Source: Lachnospira sp. UBA5912
Lineage (GTDB): Bacteria > Bacillota > Clostridia > Lachnospirales > Lachnospiraceae
Assembly: GCA_002435585.1 (NCBI GenBank)
Contig: DJDY01000011.1
Coordinates: forward strand, 15,625 to 30,332
Reading direction: 5' to 3'
Length of the DNA stretch: 14,708 nt
The notes under the pieces were generated by a model. The model had not been told where the DNA came from and did not search any database. It worked only from the letters and a program-made list of their open reading frames with translations. Of the stretch, positions 7,149 through 14,628 are shown piece by piece (positions within the stretch are counted from its first letter, which is position 1; each line of letters opens with the position of its first letter). The position numbers and the translations under genes are program-made.

Positions 7149-9077
7149 CTATAATAGCAATACATCTTCCGAATCCATATAATCACAAAATTCTTCAGTA
7201 TTAGAATATGGAAGGTCTACATCCATATAATCTGCCAATTTATACAATCCACCATTTATACTTTCTATATCATCTGATTTAACCGCATCATTTATTTCAT
7301 TACGAATATCTTCAAATTCTTCTCTTTGTTTTCTTAATGTTTCTAATGCCACCACATTAAATGTACGCTCGGCTTCTTCAACATCCTTAATTCTTTCCTC
7401 ATATATTTCCATGATTCTATTATGACGTTTTTCTGCTTTAATACTAAATATATCTGCTTTATCCAATATATACATAAATAATGCAGAGGCTATTCCTGAT
7501 AGTATTGTTGAAATTACAACTGACCAGGGCTCTACTATTCCTATTTTATTAATAAGAGATTCTAATGCTACTCCCGAAATAGCAATAACACTTCCACCTA
7601 CTAATTTAATAATAGCATCTCCTTTCTCGACTGGTGACATATTCTTTGATTCTTTTCCAAACAATATTCCTAACGAACTGCTTATTATCTTTACGCCTTC
7701 CTTAAGAATCTTCATAACCTGCTTAAACATTCCAACAAAAAGGCCAATTATTCCTTCTACCAAAGAAGATACAAAGCCTTTTACAAAATCCCACATATTA
7801 TCACCTAGGAATGCCTTACCATGCTTAAGTACATAATCTTTAACCCTTCCAAAACGAATCTTCAATGCTTCTCCACCAGAACCTGCGTTAACACCTTCAA
7901 CAAGTCCATTTTTAAAGGAATCTGACAACTCATAATATATAGGCTTAACAATAAACAATATAAGATTTCCAACTGCATAATCTTTGGCCTGTGCAGCAGC
8001 ATTTTTAGCCGCAGTACCTCTTATTTCTGTTGTTTTTTTCTTTGCAAGTTCTTCTTTTATTGCTTTCTTTTCCTGCTTAGTTGCTGACCTGCCATTATTA
8101 GCCTCAAACTCCGCATATGCTTTATTTACTGTTTTTTCATCGACTTCACCTTTACCTAATAAATTTTTAGCAATAATTTCATTTGCTTTTGAATCCACAG
8201 CTTTTTCTGCACTATTCTGTAAATTCAGCATATTTTTTTTAGTCTGCTCATCTAAAGGTTTTCCATGTTCATCCATCCACTCGATATATTGCTCATTTGT
8301 CATATCCTTTTTTACCTGATTAATATCTGCCGATGTCATTGCAAGATTATCTTCAATATTAGCCATTCGTTTTATATCTGAATCATCAAGTGCATAATTA
8401 TTTTTAAACTTATCATGTATCTGTTTTAATGGAACAATATGATCTGGCTGCGCCTGTTTTCTATGTGTATCATCATTATAACGTCTGTCTGGATTGTTTT
8501 GATATGCATATGTATCGTTTTTTCCTGTATACTCATTCGGAACAGTTTTTTCACCTATGATACTTTTTTCTTTATAGTCATTCATGGCTTTTTTATCTTC
8601 ATAATTCTTTCTATTATATTCCGATGCCATATTTGAGTTAGTATCACCTTTATACTCTGGCTTATCCCCTTGGTATTCATTTCTTATATATTCTGCACTA
8701 TCTATTTTGTATTCAATATCACTATGCTCAGCATTCTTATACTCTGTATACCCATTAACCGATGTCACATTATTTGTTTTATTATCATATTCAAATGATT
8801 CACACTCCTGCATAACTCTTGATGCAGTTAATCCTTTTTTTCTGGCAGCTCTACCACCTGCAGTTGCCTCTAACAAGCCATCTATGACTGACATAAAAAC
8901 AGGTTTTAAAACTTCATCCTTAATTCCATCACCTGATTCAAACTGTTCATATACTTCATCTATAACCTGCTGAGAAGTTTTAGCATCATACAATTCTACC
9001 TCTTTTAAAAGATGTGGCATTTCCAAAGGTGAAGCATACTTTAATTTTTCTACTGCCGCTCTTCTCTCTTCATCCAT
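7149..9077 (-). CDS. HNH-motif nuclease fused to multi-helix membrane domain
   Basis: 642 residues in four parts. Residues 1-95 are helical and charged. Residues 96-205 form a disordered linker with Tyr about every 8-12 residues (EYK, EYQ, EYN, NEYTG). An HNH/His-Me finger-like motif follows: PDHIVPL (Asp212-His213), EDNLAMTS (Asn244) and SADINQVKK (Asn253, Lys256-257). No zinc cysteines are seen. Helices follow, then hydrophobic segments at about 367-389, 430-454, 494-511 and 518-539, and a charged coiled C-terminus ending in an acidic tail. A nuclease with a membrane region suggests an effector that cuts nucleic acid near, or after release from, the membrane; this is inference. ATG 9077 has GAGG six bases upstream and is preferred over upstream in-frame starts. 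It is the last gene of the WYL operon. Confidence 0.75.
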   Translation of the reverse strand: MDEERRAAVEKLKYASPLEMPHLLKEVELYDAKTSQQVIDEVYEQFESGDGIKDEVLKPVFMSVIDGLLEATAGGRAARKKGLTASRVMQECESFEYDNKTNNVTSVNGYTEYKNAEHSDIEYKIDSAEYIRNEYQGDKPEYKGDTNSNMASEYNRKNYEDKKAMNDYKEKSIIGEKTVPNEYTGKNDTYAYQNNPDRRYNDDTHRKQAQPDHIVPLKQIHDKFKNNYALDDSDIKRMANIEDNLAMTSADINQVKKDMTNEQYIEWMDEHGKPLDEQTKKNMLNLQNSAEKAVDSKANEIIAKNLLGKGEVDEKTVNKAYAEFEANNGRSATKQEKKAIKEELAKKKTTEIRGTAAKNAAAQAKDYAVGNLILFIVKPIYYELSDSFKNGLVEGVNAGSGGEALKIRFGRVKDYVLKHGKAFLGDNMWDFVKGFVSSLVEGIIGLFVGMFKQVMKILKEGVKIISSSLGILFGKESKNMSPVEKGDAIIKLVGGSVIAISGVALESLINKIGIVEPWSVVISTILSGIASALFMYILDKADIFSIKAEKRHNRIMEIYEERIKDVEEAERTFNVVALETLRKQREEFEDIRNEINDAVKSDDIESINGGLYKLADYMDVDLPYSNTEEFCDYMDSEDVLLL

Positions 9078-9083
9078 AATAAT

Positions 9084-9172
9084 CCTCATTTCTGCGCACA
9101 TTTTAAGCATAACGAGGTTAGTCTAAAGTGCGCATAGACACTAACCTTGTGTGTGAAAATCTATTTTCGCAC
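9084..9172 (-). promoter_or_regulatory. cluster of three inverted repeats before the HNH gene
   Basis: In the 134-bp gap ahead of the HNH gene: GTGTGAAAAT (9151-9160) pairs with ATTTTCGCAC (9163-9172), one G-T wobble; AGGTTAGT (9115-9122) pairs with ACTAACCT (9140-9147), with TGCGCA in the loop; and TGCGCAC (9093-9099) pairs with GTGCGCA (9128-9134). The second and third are mutually overlapping alternatives. No T-run follows on the minus strand, so they are not simple terminators. A CCTC at the foot of the second stem (9117-9114) could pair with the GAGG ribosome site (9087-9084). A role in translation control or mRNA processing is inference. Confidence 0.5.
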
Positions 9173-9211
9173 CATTCTTCATTTACGCATATACACTGTA
9201 TATTCATATAA

Positions 9212-10150
9212 CTATGCAGCCTCATAATTTTTGGTAAACTTTTCTTTTTTAGCTTTAATGTCTTCGTTATATTTTCCTACATTTTCCTTATTTGCTATAT
9301 CTAATATCTGAGCATCTGTCATAGACTTTAATATCTTACTTGCTGTAACTATAGCTTCAACTTCTTTTTGCTGCATCTTTGGTAATCTACGGACACTCAT
9401 TTCCTTACCAACTATTTTATGTGCTAAAGCTATACTATTAACTAACAGATAATTTATAGAACTATCCAGTCTTATCAGAAGATTTTCATACATTTCAATT
9501 ACAGAAGTAAATAAATACTCTACATTGGACATAGATTCTTCTATTGCCCTTATTTTCGATGTTTCTGCATCCATTCTTATAATTGCATCATTTACTTTAC
9601 CCTCTTCTTCTTTAACATTCATTAATGTTTCTTTAGATTTTTTCCTTGTATAAAAACCCAATGTAAATATTGCCTGCAATGTTGTTTTTACTTTATGTGC
9701 GTTAAAATCTATTGTAAATAATTGCCCCCTTGAACGTAAGTCATCAACAGATAAAACTTCACTTATGTATTCTTCCACAGTGTATTCATCTGATATTTTA
9801 ACATCTTGTATTTTTTTAATCTTTGCTGCCATAGCAGGGAATAGTTCTTTTTTAATTTTTTCCTTGCTGGCATTAATATTTTTTACATGCTGTTCTATAA
9901 GTTCTGTGTATTTCTCCACATCCTTTTCAAAAATTTTCACTCGATCATCATACCGCTTTGATATCCTTTCATACAATTCTTCTGCTTCTTCAAATTTATC
10001 TCTGCCTGATATCTTAGCTGACACATTAGAGACCTTTGCTTTGATAGTTCCTACAACTTCTACAGCCTTATCCTTCACCGTATTTGCTACCTCTTTTGCC
10101 TTTTCCAATGCATTACTCGCTTTCTCTCTAATCCATCCAAAAAATCCCAT
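9212..10150 (-). CDS. amphipathic helical protein of unknown function, 312 aa
   Basis: Not recognised as a named family. ATG 10150 has AAGGAGG with an 8-base spacer; an in-frame start 48 bases upstream would overlap the TerB-like gene and lacks support. Residues 1-48 (MGFFGWIREKASNALEKAKEV at the start, given here as positions 1-21, then VANTVKDKAVEVVGTIKAK) form a long amphipathic Ala/Lys/Val helix like LEA or apolipoprotein repeats, suited to lying on a membrane surface. Residues 52-110 and 185-225 are charged coiled coil. The middle block (about 140-175: DDLRSRGQLFTIDFNAHKVK, then LGFYTRKK) and the LLVNSIALAHKIVG segment look like a folded core. No full membrane helix is visible. It starts 13 bp after the TerB-like gene, so the two are cotranscribed. 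A helper or scaffold at the membrane is a guess. Confidence 0.8.
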   Translation of the reverse strand: MGFFGWIREKASNALEKAKEVANTVKDKAVEVVGTIKAKVSNVSAKISGRDKFEEAEELYERISKRYDDRVKIFEKDVEKYTELIEQHVKNINASKEKIKKELFPAMAAKIKKIQDVKISDEYTVEEYISEVLSVDDLRSRGQLFTIDFNAHKVKTTLQAIFTLGFYTRKKSKETLMNVKEEEGKVNDAIIRMDAETSKIRAIEESMSNVEYLFTSVIEMYENLLIRLDSSINYLLVNSIALAHKIVGKEMSVRRLPKMQQKEVEAIVTASKILKSMTDAQILDIANKENVGKYNEDIKAKKEKFTKNYEAA

Positions 10151-10163
10151 AATTTTTTCCTCC

Positions 10164-10568
10164 TTATCGCTTATTAATATATTCATATGCTTCTTCAATC
10201 AAATCATTGAAATCCTGTGTCCAACGTACCATTTTTTTTATTTCAGAATCCCTAAAATTCCAATCTGCACCTAGTTTAGTAATCCAGGCATTTTCCATTT
10301 CATCTATCCCCTGATCAACATCGAGCACTCCTGCCAGTTCTATAATAACCGCTCTTTTAACTTTTTTAGTACTTGCTTGAAATGCAGTTACAAGATCACT
10401 TAATTTTTTATTCGTAATCGTATAATCCTGCATTCCTAACTCCATTTTAAAAGTATCCAGAATTGCTTTCTCACTTTCCTTTGCTTCATCTCCATTAGCC
10501 AACATTGCAATATTAGCTAACTCTAGAAAATTCTTTGCTTCCTTTTCATTAAGTATTCCTAAAAACAT
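10164..10568 (-). CDS. TerB-like helical protein
   Basis: 134-residue all-helical protein. Two related acidic segments, ANIAMLANGDEAKESE (18-33) and ELAGVLDVDQGIDEMENA (76-93), resemble the paired Asp/Glu-rich motifs of TerB-type tellurite-resistance domains, which sit in membrane-linked Ter stress complexes and are often embedded in conflict-system operons. Length fits a single TerB domain (about 130-150 aa). The ATG has GGAGG with an 8-base spacer. The gene begins 14 bp after the coiled-coil gene and ends 13 bp before the 312-aa gene, an arrangement typical of translationally coupled partners. No other ter gene (terC, terD, terZ) is in the window, so tellurite resistance itself is unlikely. 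The TerB call rests on motif shape and could be wrong. Confidence 0.65.
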   Translation of the reverse strand: MFLGILNEKEAKNFLELANIAMLANGDEAKESEKAILDTFKMELGMQDYTITNKKLSDLVTAFQASTKKVKRAVIIELAGVLDVDQGIDEMENAWITKLGADWNFRDSEIKKMVRWTQDFNDLIEEAYEYINKR

Positions 10569-10582
10569 CTATTTATCCTCCA

Positions 10583-13456
10583 TTATTTAATTTTTTCACC
10601 ATTTTTTGTAAATTTTGTTATTCTTTCCTTCTCTACACCATTTTCTTTTAATATCTCTATTCTTTCTTTTACCTGACCTGTTCCAGCATAATATTTTTCT
10701 CGTCTTATAACTCTTCCTTTTATATCATAGAAACGCCCTTCCTTATTTGATTTATCAGGATTGTATTCCATCTCGTATACCTTTTTACCATTAACAACCC
10801 TCTCCATAAGTATAAGCCTGTTATCCTTATAATGTGCAACATATTCAACACCTGGTTCATCTGCATTTATTCTTTCAATTCTGTCAGGTGCAGGATTTTC
10901 TTCATTATCCATTTCATATGGCTTTTCTGTCACATTCTTTACAGATGATAATCTCTTAACCATTGCTGTTAATGTATCAAGTATGTTAATCTTACTGCTG
11001 ACATTAGCTATTCTGTCTTTCATATCCTGCTGATATTGATAAATATACTTATATATATCGTTATTATATTTTTCTAACTCATCGGCAATTCCATCAATCT
11101 TTATTAAATGGTCTTGGCTTATATTGTTTATATTATCTGAATACTTATTCAATAAAACTTTTTGGTTTTCTACCTCATTCATCAAGCCATCAATCTGCTT
11201 CTTTGAATTTTTTGAAAATACAATAAGTTCATTATATAATAAATTGTAATTCTTCTTACTAACATCTTGTACATTATCTTGAGTATCAGCAATAGCTGCT
11301 AACTGCTCCATTTGATTTTTTAAAGTATTGTCCATACTGGATTGTACTTCATAAAGTTTTTTCAGCTTATCAGATATGATACTATCAATATTATTTACTT
11401 TTACGTTCAGCCGTTCAATATTTGTACCAATTAGCTCTTTTATTTCCTGTACATTTATCTTTAAAGTTTCATTAACATCCGATATACCAGCTGTTAATGC
11501 GTTTTTTATATCAGCAGTATTATTAGTCAATTCATCCTTTGTATTATTCTGTGAAGATATAAGTGTATCTATATCTGTTTTTGCTTTTTTATATAATTCA
11601 TCTCTCTGCTGTGCAGCATTTAAACGCATATCTGCTATATCCTTTCTTATATCCTGCGTATTACCAGCATCCGCAGATACGCTTTCAGATATTGCATCCT
11701 GTATCTCTGTTATTTTATTATTTATCGCTTTATTAGAATCTGTTATTTTATCATTCAATGCATTCTTGGTGGTTTCTATACATTCTGTTAAAATTGTATT
11801 AGTATCTGATATATTATTTATTACTATATTTCTAGTTTCCTCTATACGCTCTCCTAATGTATTATTAATACCTGCAATATCATCAATAATATCTTTATTT
11901 GCAGATACTATCTGATTATTCAAAACACCAAAAGAAGTATTATCATCGTTCATCTTTTTATCAATTTTTTCTGATAATTCACTTCCTATATTTTTTATTG
12001 TTGTTTCTAATACTTCTTTGTTTATCTCTGCGCCAGCAATAACATCAGCATTCTTCTGCAATAATTCTGTCTGCATACTAGATATATCTGTTCTAATATC
12101 CTCGGTATTATGCTCTTGCATTTTTGAATTTTCCTCTATTGCATCTTTAGCCTTCAATATACTGTTATTTATATTATTGCCTGTTTCTGTAACAGTATTT
12201 GATATTGAAGCTGTTGATTCTGTTATACTATCTCCTAGTATATCCATTGCACCTACTATATTATTTGTTAATATATCATTTGTCTGTGTTATATTATTCT
12301 CTAATGCCTTCTTGACATCAGAAATAGTTTTTATTAATTCCTCCTTATCAGATATTAAGTAATTTCTTGCATTTTGAAATGAAGTATTATCATCTTCTAT
12401 CTTTTTATCAATCTTTACTAATAATTCACTCTTTGAATTTGTTATTATCTTTTGTAAAATTTCTTTATTGTTTTCTAATTTTTCTTTAATGTTCTCTGTA
12501 TTATCAGTTCCTGACAATGTATTAATTTCTAAAGCTGTCTTTATATCTGTCATTTTATTAGCCAGCTCATTCTTTACATCTACTACATCTTTCTCTAATA
12601 CACTTTTATTATTCTCTATACTATTGATTAATGTTTCTTTAGTATCTGATACTCTATTTTCTAATATTAATCTACTTTCACTAATATTATTCTCTATTGT
12701 TGTCTTGCTCTTAATTACATTTTGTACAACAGTCTCCTTAAATTCCGATATTTTTTCTTCTAATGTTTCTTTTGCATAAGACACATTCTTGTTAATATCA
12801 ACATTTGAATTATTAATATTTAGAATGATATCCTCTGCGTATGAAGCATTTTGTAATATACCATCGTTTATTATGTTTGTTAATTTCTGTGATGATGTAT
12901 TAATATTTTCATATATACTGTTATAATTATTTTCAGCAGTCTTTAACATTTCGTTATTATTATCAGATAATATATGTTTTATATCATCTGAATTGATATT
13001 TATTAATGTTTTTAATTTATCTTCAAGATATTCTGTCCTATCATCAAATAATTTATGTGTCGATTCTGACAATTCTGTAACTGTATTCACAATTTTATCA
13101 GTACTACAATCAATATTATTCTTCATGCTATCAGATATATTATTAAGATATGCAACATTATTTTCATTTAATTCATTTATATGTTTGCATAATTGTTCTA
13201 TTTCACTGTCGATATGTTCTAATCTATCCGACATATAAATCTTATATCTGTTATATAAATAATTATTAACTATTGCTACGTAATATATGATATACCCAAT
13301 CAATAAAATTTCAATTATGTGACACACCCATATAGGAGCTATTATACTTAAAAATCCATAATTTAACACACTGAATATCATAAATATTATCACAAATATA
13401 TACCAGCTCTTAATATTTTTTCTAATAAAATCATTAATCTTATCTACTGCTTTCAT
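10583..13456 (-). CDS. membrane-anchored hendecad coiled-coil protein, 957 aa
   Basis: Two membrane helices (about 17-39 and 41-64) with a charged loop after them place the long C-terminal part on one side, probably the cytoplasm. Residues 70-850 are Asn/Lys/Glu/Ile-rich coiled coil. Four blocks follow an exact 11-residue repeat of the form K-x-x-L-x-x-x-I-x-x-x: about 229-316 (8 units), 371-436 (6), 520-596 (7) and 651-694 (4). A larger repeat of 149 residues is also visible, for example KIDKKIEDDNTSF and KIDKKMNDDNTSF. The C-terminus (864-957) holds strand-rich YwqK/MORN_2-like repeats (NGKKVYEMEYN, GRFYDIKGRVIRREKYY). ATG 13456 with AAAGGG nine bases upstream is preferred over an in-frame TTG at 13504 that overlaps the regulator gene. 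Its gap to the regulator is 34 bp. A sensor, tether or ruler-like scaffold is inferred. Confidence 0.85.
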   Translation of the reverse strand: MKAVDKINDFIRKNIKSWYIFVIIFMIFSVLNYGFLSIIAPIWVCHIIEILLIGYIIYYVAIVNNYLYNRYKIYMSDRLEHIDSEIEQLCKHINELNENNVAYLNNISDSMKNNIDCSTDKIVNTVTELSESTHKLFDDRTEYLEDKLKTLININSDDIKHILSDNNNEMLKTAENNYNSIYENINTSSQKLTNIINDGILQNASYAEDIILNINNSNVDINKNVSYAKETLEEKISEFKETVVQNVIKSKTTIENNISESRLILENRVSDTKETLINSIENNKSVLEKDVVDVKNELANKMTDIKTALEINTLSGTDNTENIKEKLENNKEILQKIITNSKSELLVKIDKKIEDDNTSFQNARNYLISDKEELIKTISDVKKALENNITQTNDILTNNIVGAMDILGDSITESTASISNTVTETGNNINNSILKAKDAIEENSKMQEHNTEDIRTDISSMQTELLQKNADVIAGAEINKEVLETTIKNIGSELSEKIDKKMNDDNTSFGVLNNQIVSANKDIIDDIAGINNTLGERIEETRNIVINNISDTNTILTECIETTKNALNDKITDSNKAINNKITEIQDAISESVSADAGNTQDIRKDIADMRLNAAQQRDELYKKAKTDIDTLISSQNNTKDELTNNTADIKNALTAGISDVNETLKINVQEIKELIGTNIERLNVKVNNIDSIISDKLKKLYEVQSSMDNTLKNQMEQLAAIADTQDNVQDVSKKNYNLLYNELIVFSKNSKKQIDGLMNEVENQKVLLNKYSDNINNISQDHLIKIDGIADELEKYNNDIYKYIYQYQQDMKDRIANVSSKINILDTLTAMVKRLSSVKNVTEKPYEMDNEENPAPDRIERINADEPGVEYVAHYKDNRLILMERVVNGKKVYEMEYNPDKSNKEGRFYDIKGRVIRREKYYAGTGQVKERIEILKENGVEKERITKFTKNGEKIK

Positions 13457-13490
13457 TGTAAAGTTCCCTTTCTTAAATATGTTGTAATAT

Positions 13491-14450
13491 TTATCTTTTC
13501 TCAATAACCTCTACCGCATCCCCTTGGCTTCTAATCCACATATCAATACCCTTGCCAAACACTTCTGCTGATATTACATATGCACCATTTTCTTCATCTA
13601 ATATTTTTGCTGTTGGTAGTCTATCAAGTATTGCTTCAATACTTGTACCTGTATACTTAAACTTTACTCTCCGTAACTTACCTCCATACATAAACTGTAT
13701 GCGCTTTCTAAACTCTCCTTCCTCGAATCTGTCAGCATAAGGTATCCTGAATTTTTCCTTTAACACTTTATAGCTTTCAATCCGGTCTATTCTATAAATC
13801 GTTGGAAATGAATCATTCAATACATCAAAATCTGCTCTTACATCTTCATCATCTATAAAAGCCGTAAGATAAAAATAAAATTCCGAAAACATTATTGCCA
13901 CTGGCTTTAACCTTCGCTTAACCACTGTGTTGTCAGTATTCCTTTTATATTCAATCTCAAGATAATTACTATTTCTTATGGCAAGACCTATATCCCACAT
14001 CTTATCCACGAATTCAGATGCATTTGTAAGTTCAATGTAATGAAACTCTTCATTTTTAATCAAATCCTGCACCACTTTTTTCCCATCTTCAGGTGCACAT
14101 CGTTCAATCAGTATATCAAGAATGCGTTTCATTTCTTGTTTTGTAAATGCTCTGCTGTCAAGCAATATCTTACATAATGCCAGTACTTCGCCATTGGTTA
14201 ATTGATTATTATATGTACTTTTAAGATAATGACCTCCTTTTTTCTTATCATAAGCAATCGTATTAACTACTCCACTCTTTCCTGCTTCCTGATCAAGATA
14301 ATTCCTAATAGCACATATATCTCTCTGAATACTGCGTTCAGAAACTCCATACCTTTCCGCCTCTGTATCTTTGTCAATTATCTTCCCATCGACAAAGCTC
14401 TGGTACATATTCAATACACGGCTAACTTTATCATTATAGTCATTCTCCAT
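13491..14450 (-). CDS. WYL-domain transcriptional regulator
   Basis: 319 residues. The N-terminal winged helix (about 5-75) has a recognition segment with DTEAERYGVSERSIQRDI (28-45), typical of the HTH_11/DeoR-type regulators. The WYL domain follows (about 165-245: LEIEYKR, VKRRLKPVAIMFSEFYFYLTAF), then a C-terminal WCX-type extension (about 250-319: RRVKFKYTGTSIEAILDRLP, IDMWIRSQGDAVEVI). WYL domains bind ligands, including nucleic acids or nucleotides in studied cases, and such regulators often head phage-defence operons. The ATG is preceded by AGAGGAG. It is the first gene of the operon, 34 bp before the coiled-coil gene, and is probably an autoregulator acting at the palindromes upstream (14483-14628). 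The family call is firm; the target sites are inference. Confidence 0.93.
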   Translation of the reverse strand: MENDYNDKVSRVLNMYQSFVDGKIIDKDTEAERYGVSERSIQRDICAIRNYLDQEAGKSGVVNTIAYDKKKGGHYLKSTYNNQLTNGEVLALCKILLDSRAFTKQEMKRILDILIERCAPEDGKKVVQDLIKNEEFHYIELTNASEFVDKMWDIGLAIRNSNYLEIEYKRNTDNTVVKRRLKPVAIMFSEFYFYLTAFIDDEDVRADFDVLNDSFPTIYRIDRIESYKVLKEKFRIPYADRFEEGEFRKRIQFMYGGKLRRVKFKYTGTSIEAILDRLPTAKILDEENGAYVISAEVFGKGIDMWIRSQGDAVEVIEKR

Positions 14451-14482
14451 AGCCAGTTTTCTCCTCTTTGCTATCTTAATTG

Positions 14483-14498
14483 AAACAATATATTGTTT
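14483..14498. promoter_or_regulatory. 16-bp perfect palindrome, candidate operator
   Basis: AAACAATATATTGTTT is exactly self-complementary and lies 33 bp upstream of the regulator's start codon, in the expected 5' leader. The half-site ATTGTTT recurs as an inverted pair at 14593-14599 and 14622-14628. Confidence 0.5.
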
Positions 14499-14520
14499 AA
14501 CAATTCGAGATGTTAATATT

Positions 14521-14547
14521 TTAGCACTTTATTATAATAAATGCTAA
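14521..14547 (-). promoter_or_regulatory. near-perfect 26-bp palindrome overlapping a -10 box
   Basis: Left arm 14521-14534 and right arm 14535-14547 (TAATAAATGCTAA) match as 13-bp arms if one extra C at 14526 is bulged. On the minus strand it contains TATAAT (14536-14531), a candidate -10 for the WYL operon about 80 bases upstream of the ATG. No strong -35 is visible, as expected of an activated or tightly controlled promoter. Confidence 0.5.
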
Positions 14548-14560
14548 TATTAATTTATTT

Positions 14561-14628
14561 TTTTGCATTTCTATATAACTTTTGCATAATATATTGTTTT
14601 GTTTTATATACATCATATATAAAACAAT
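14561..14628. promoter_or_regulatory. direct repeats and second inverted repeat upstream of the WYL operon
   Basis: TTTTGCAT occurs at 14561-14568 and 14580-14587, a 19-base offset (about two helical turns). Next comes TTGTTTTATATA (14599-14610), loop CATCA, TATATAAAACAA (14616-14627), a perfect 12-bp inverted repeat. These lie upstream of the predicted -10 and suit regulator binding. The remaining bases to the window end (14629-14708) hold no gene that I can see. Confidence 0.4.

Noticed and set aside
9111..9150. GTTAGTC...ACTAACC inverted repeat resembling an integron attC site.
   Set aside because: The core bases do not fit GTTRRRY/RYYYAAC and no integrase is present; an RNA hairpin is more likely.
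9765..12779. Several plus-strand open frames of 100-180 codons opposite the WYL operon (for example 9765-10274, 11376-11915, 12018-12362).
   Set aside because: They are antisense shadows of Asn/Asp/Ile-rich coding sequence, giving Ser/Phe/Ile-rich translations without ribosome sites.
11376..12780. Regular 33-base periodicity that could suggest a CRISPR or DNA tandem array.
   Set aside because: Units are degenerate at DNA level, in frame, and match the 11-residue protein repeat; there are no conserved repeats with unique spacers.
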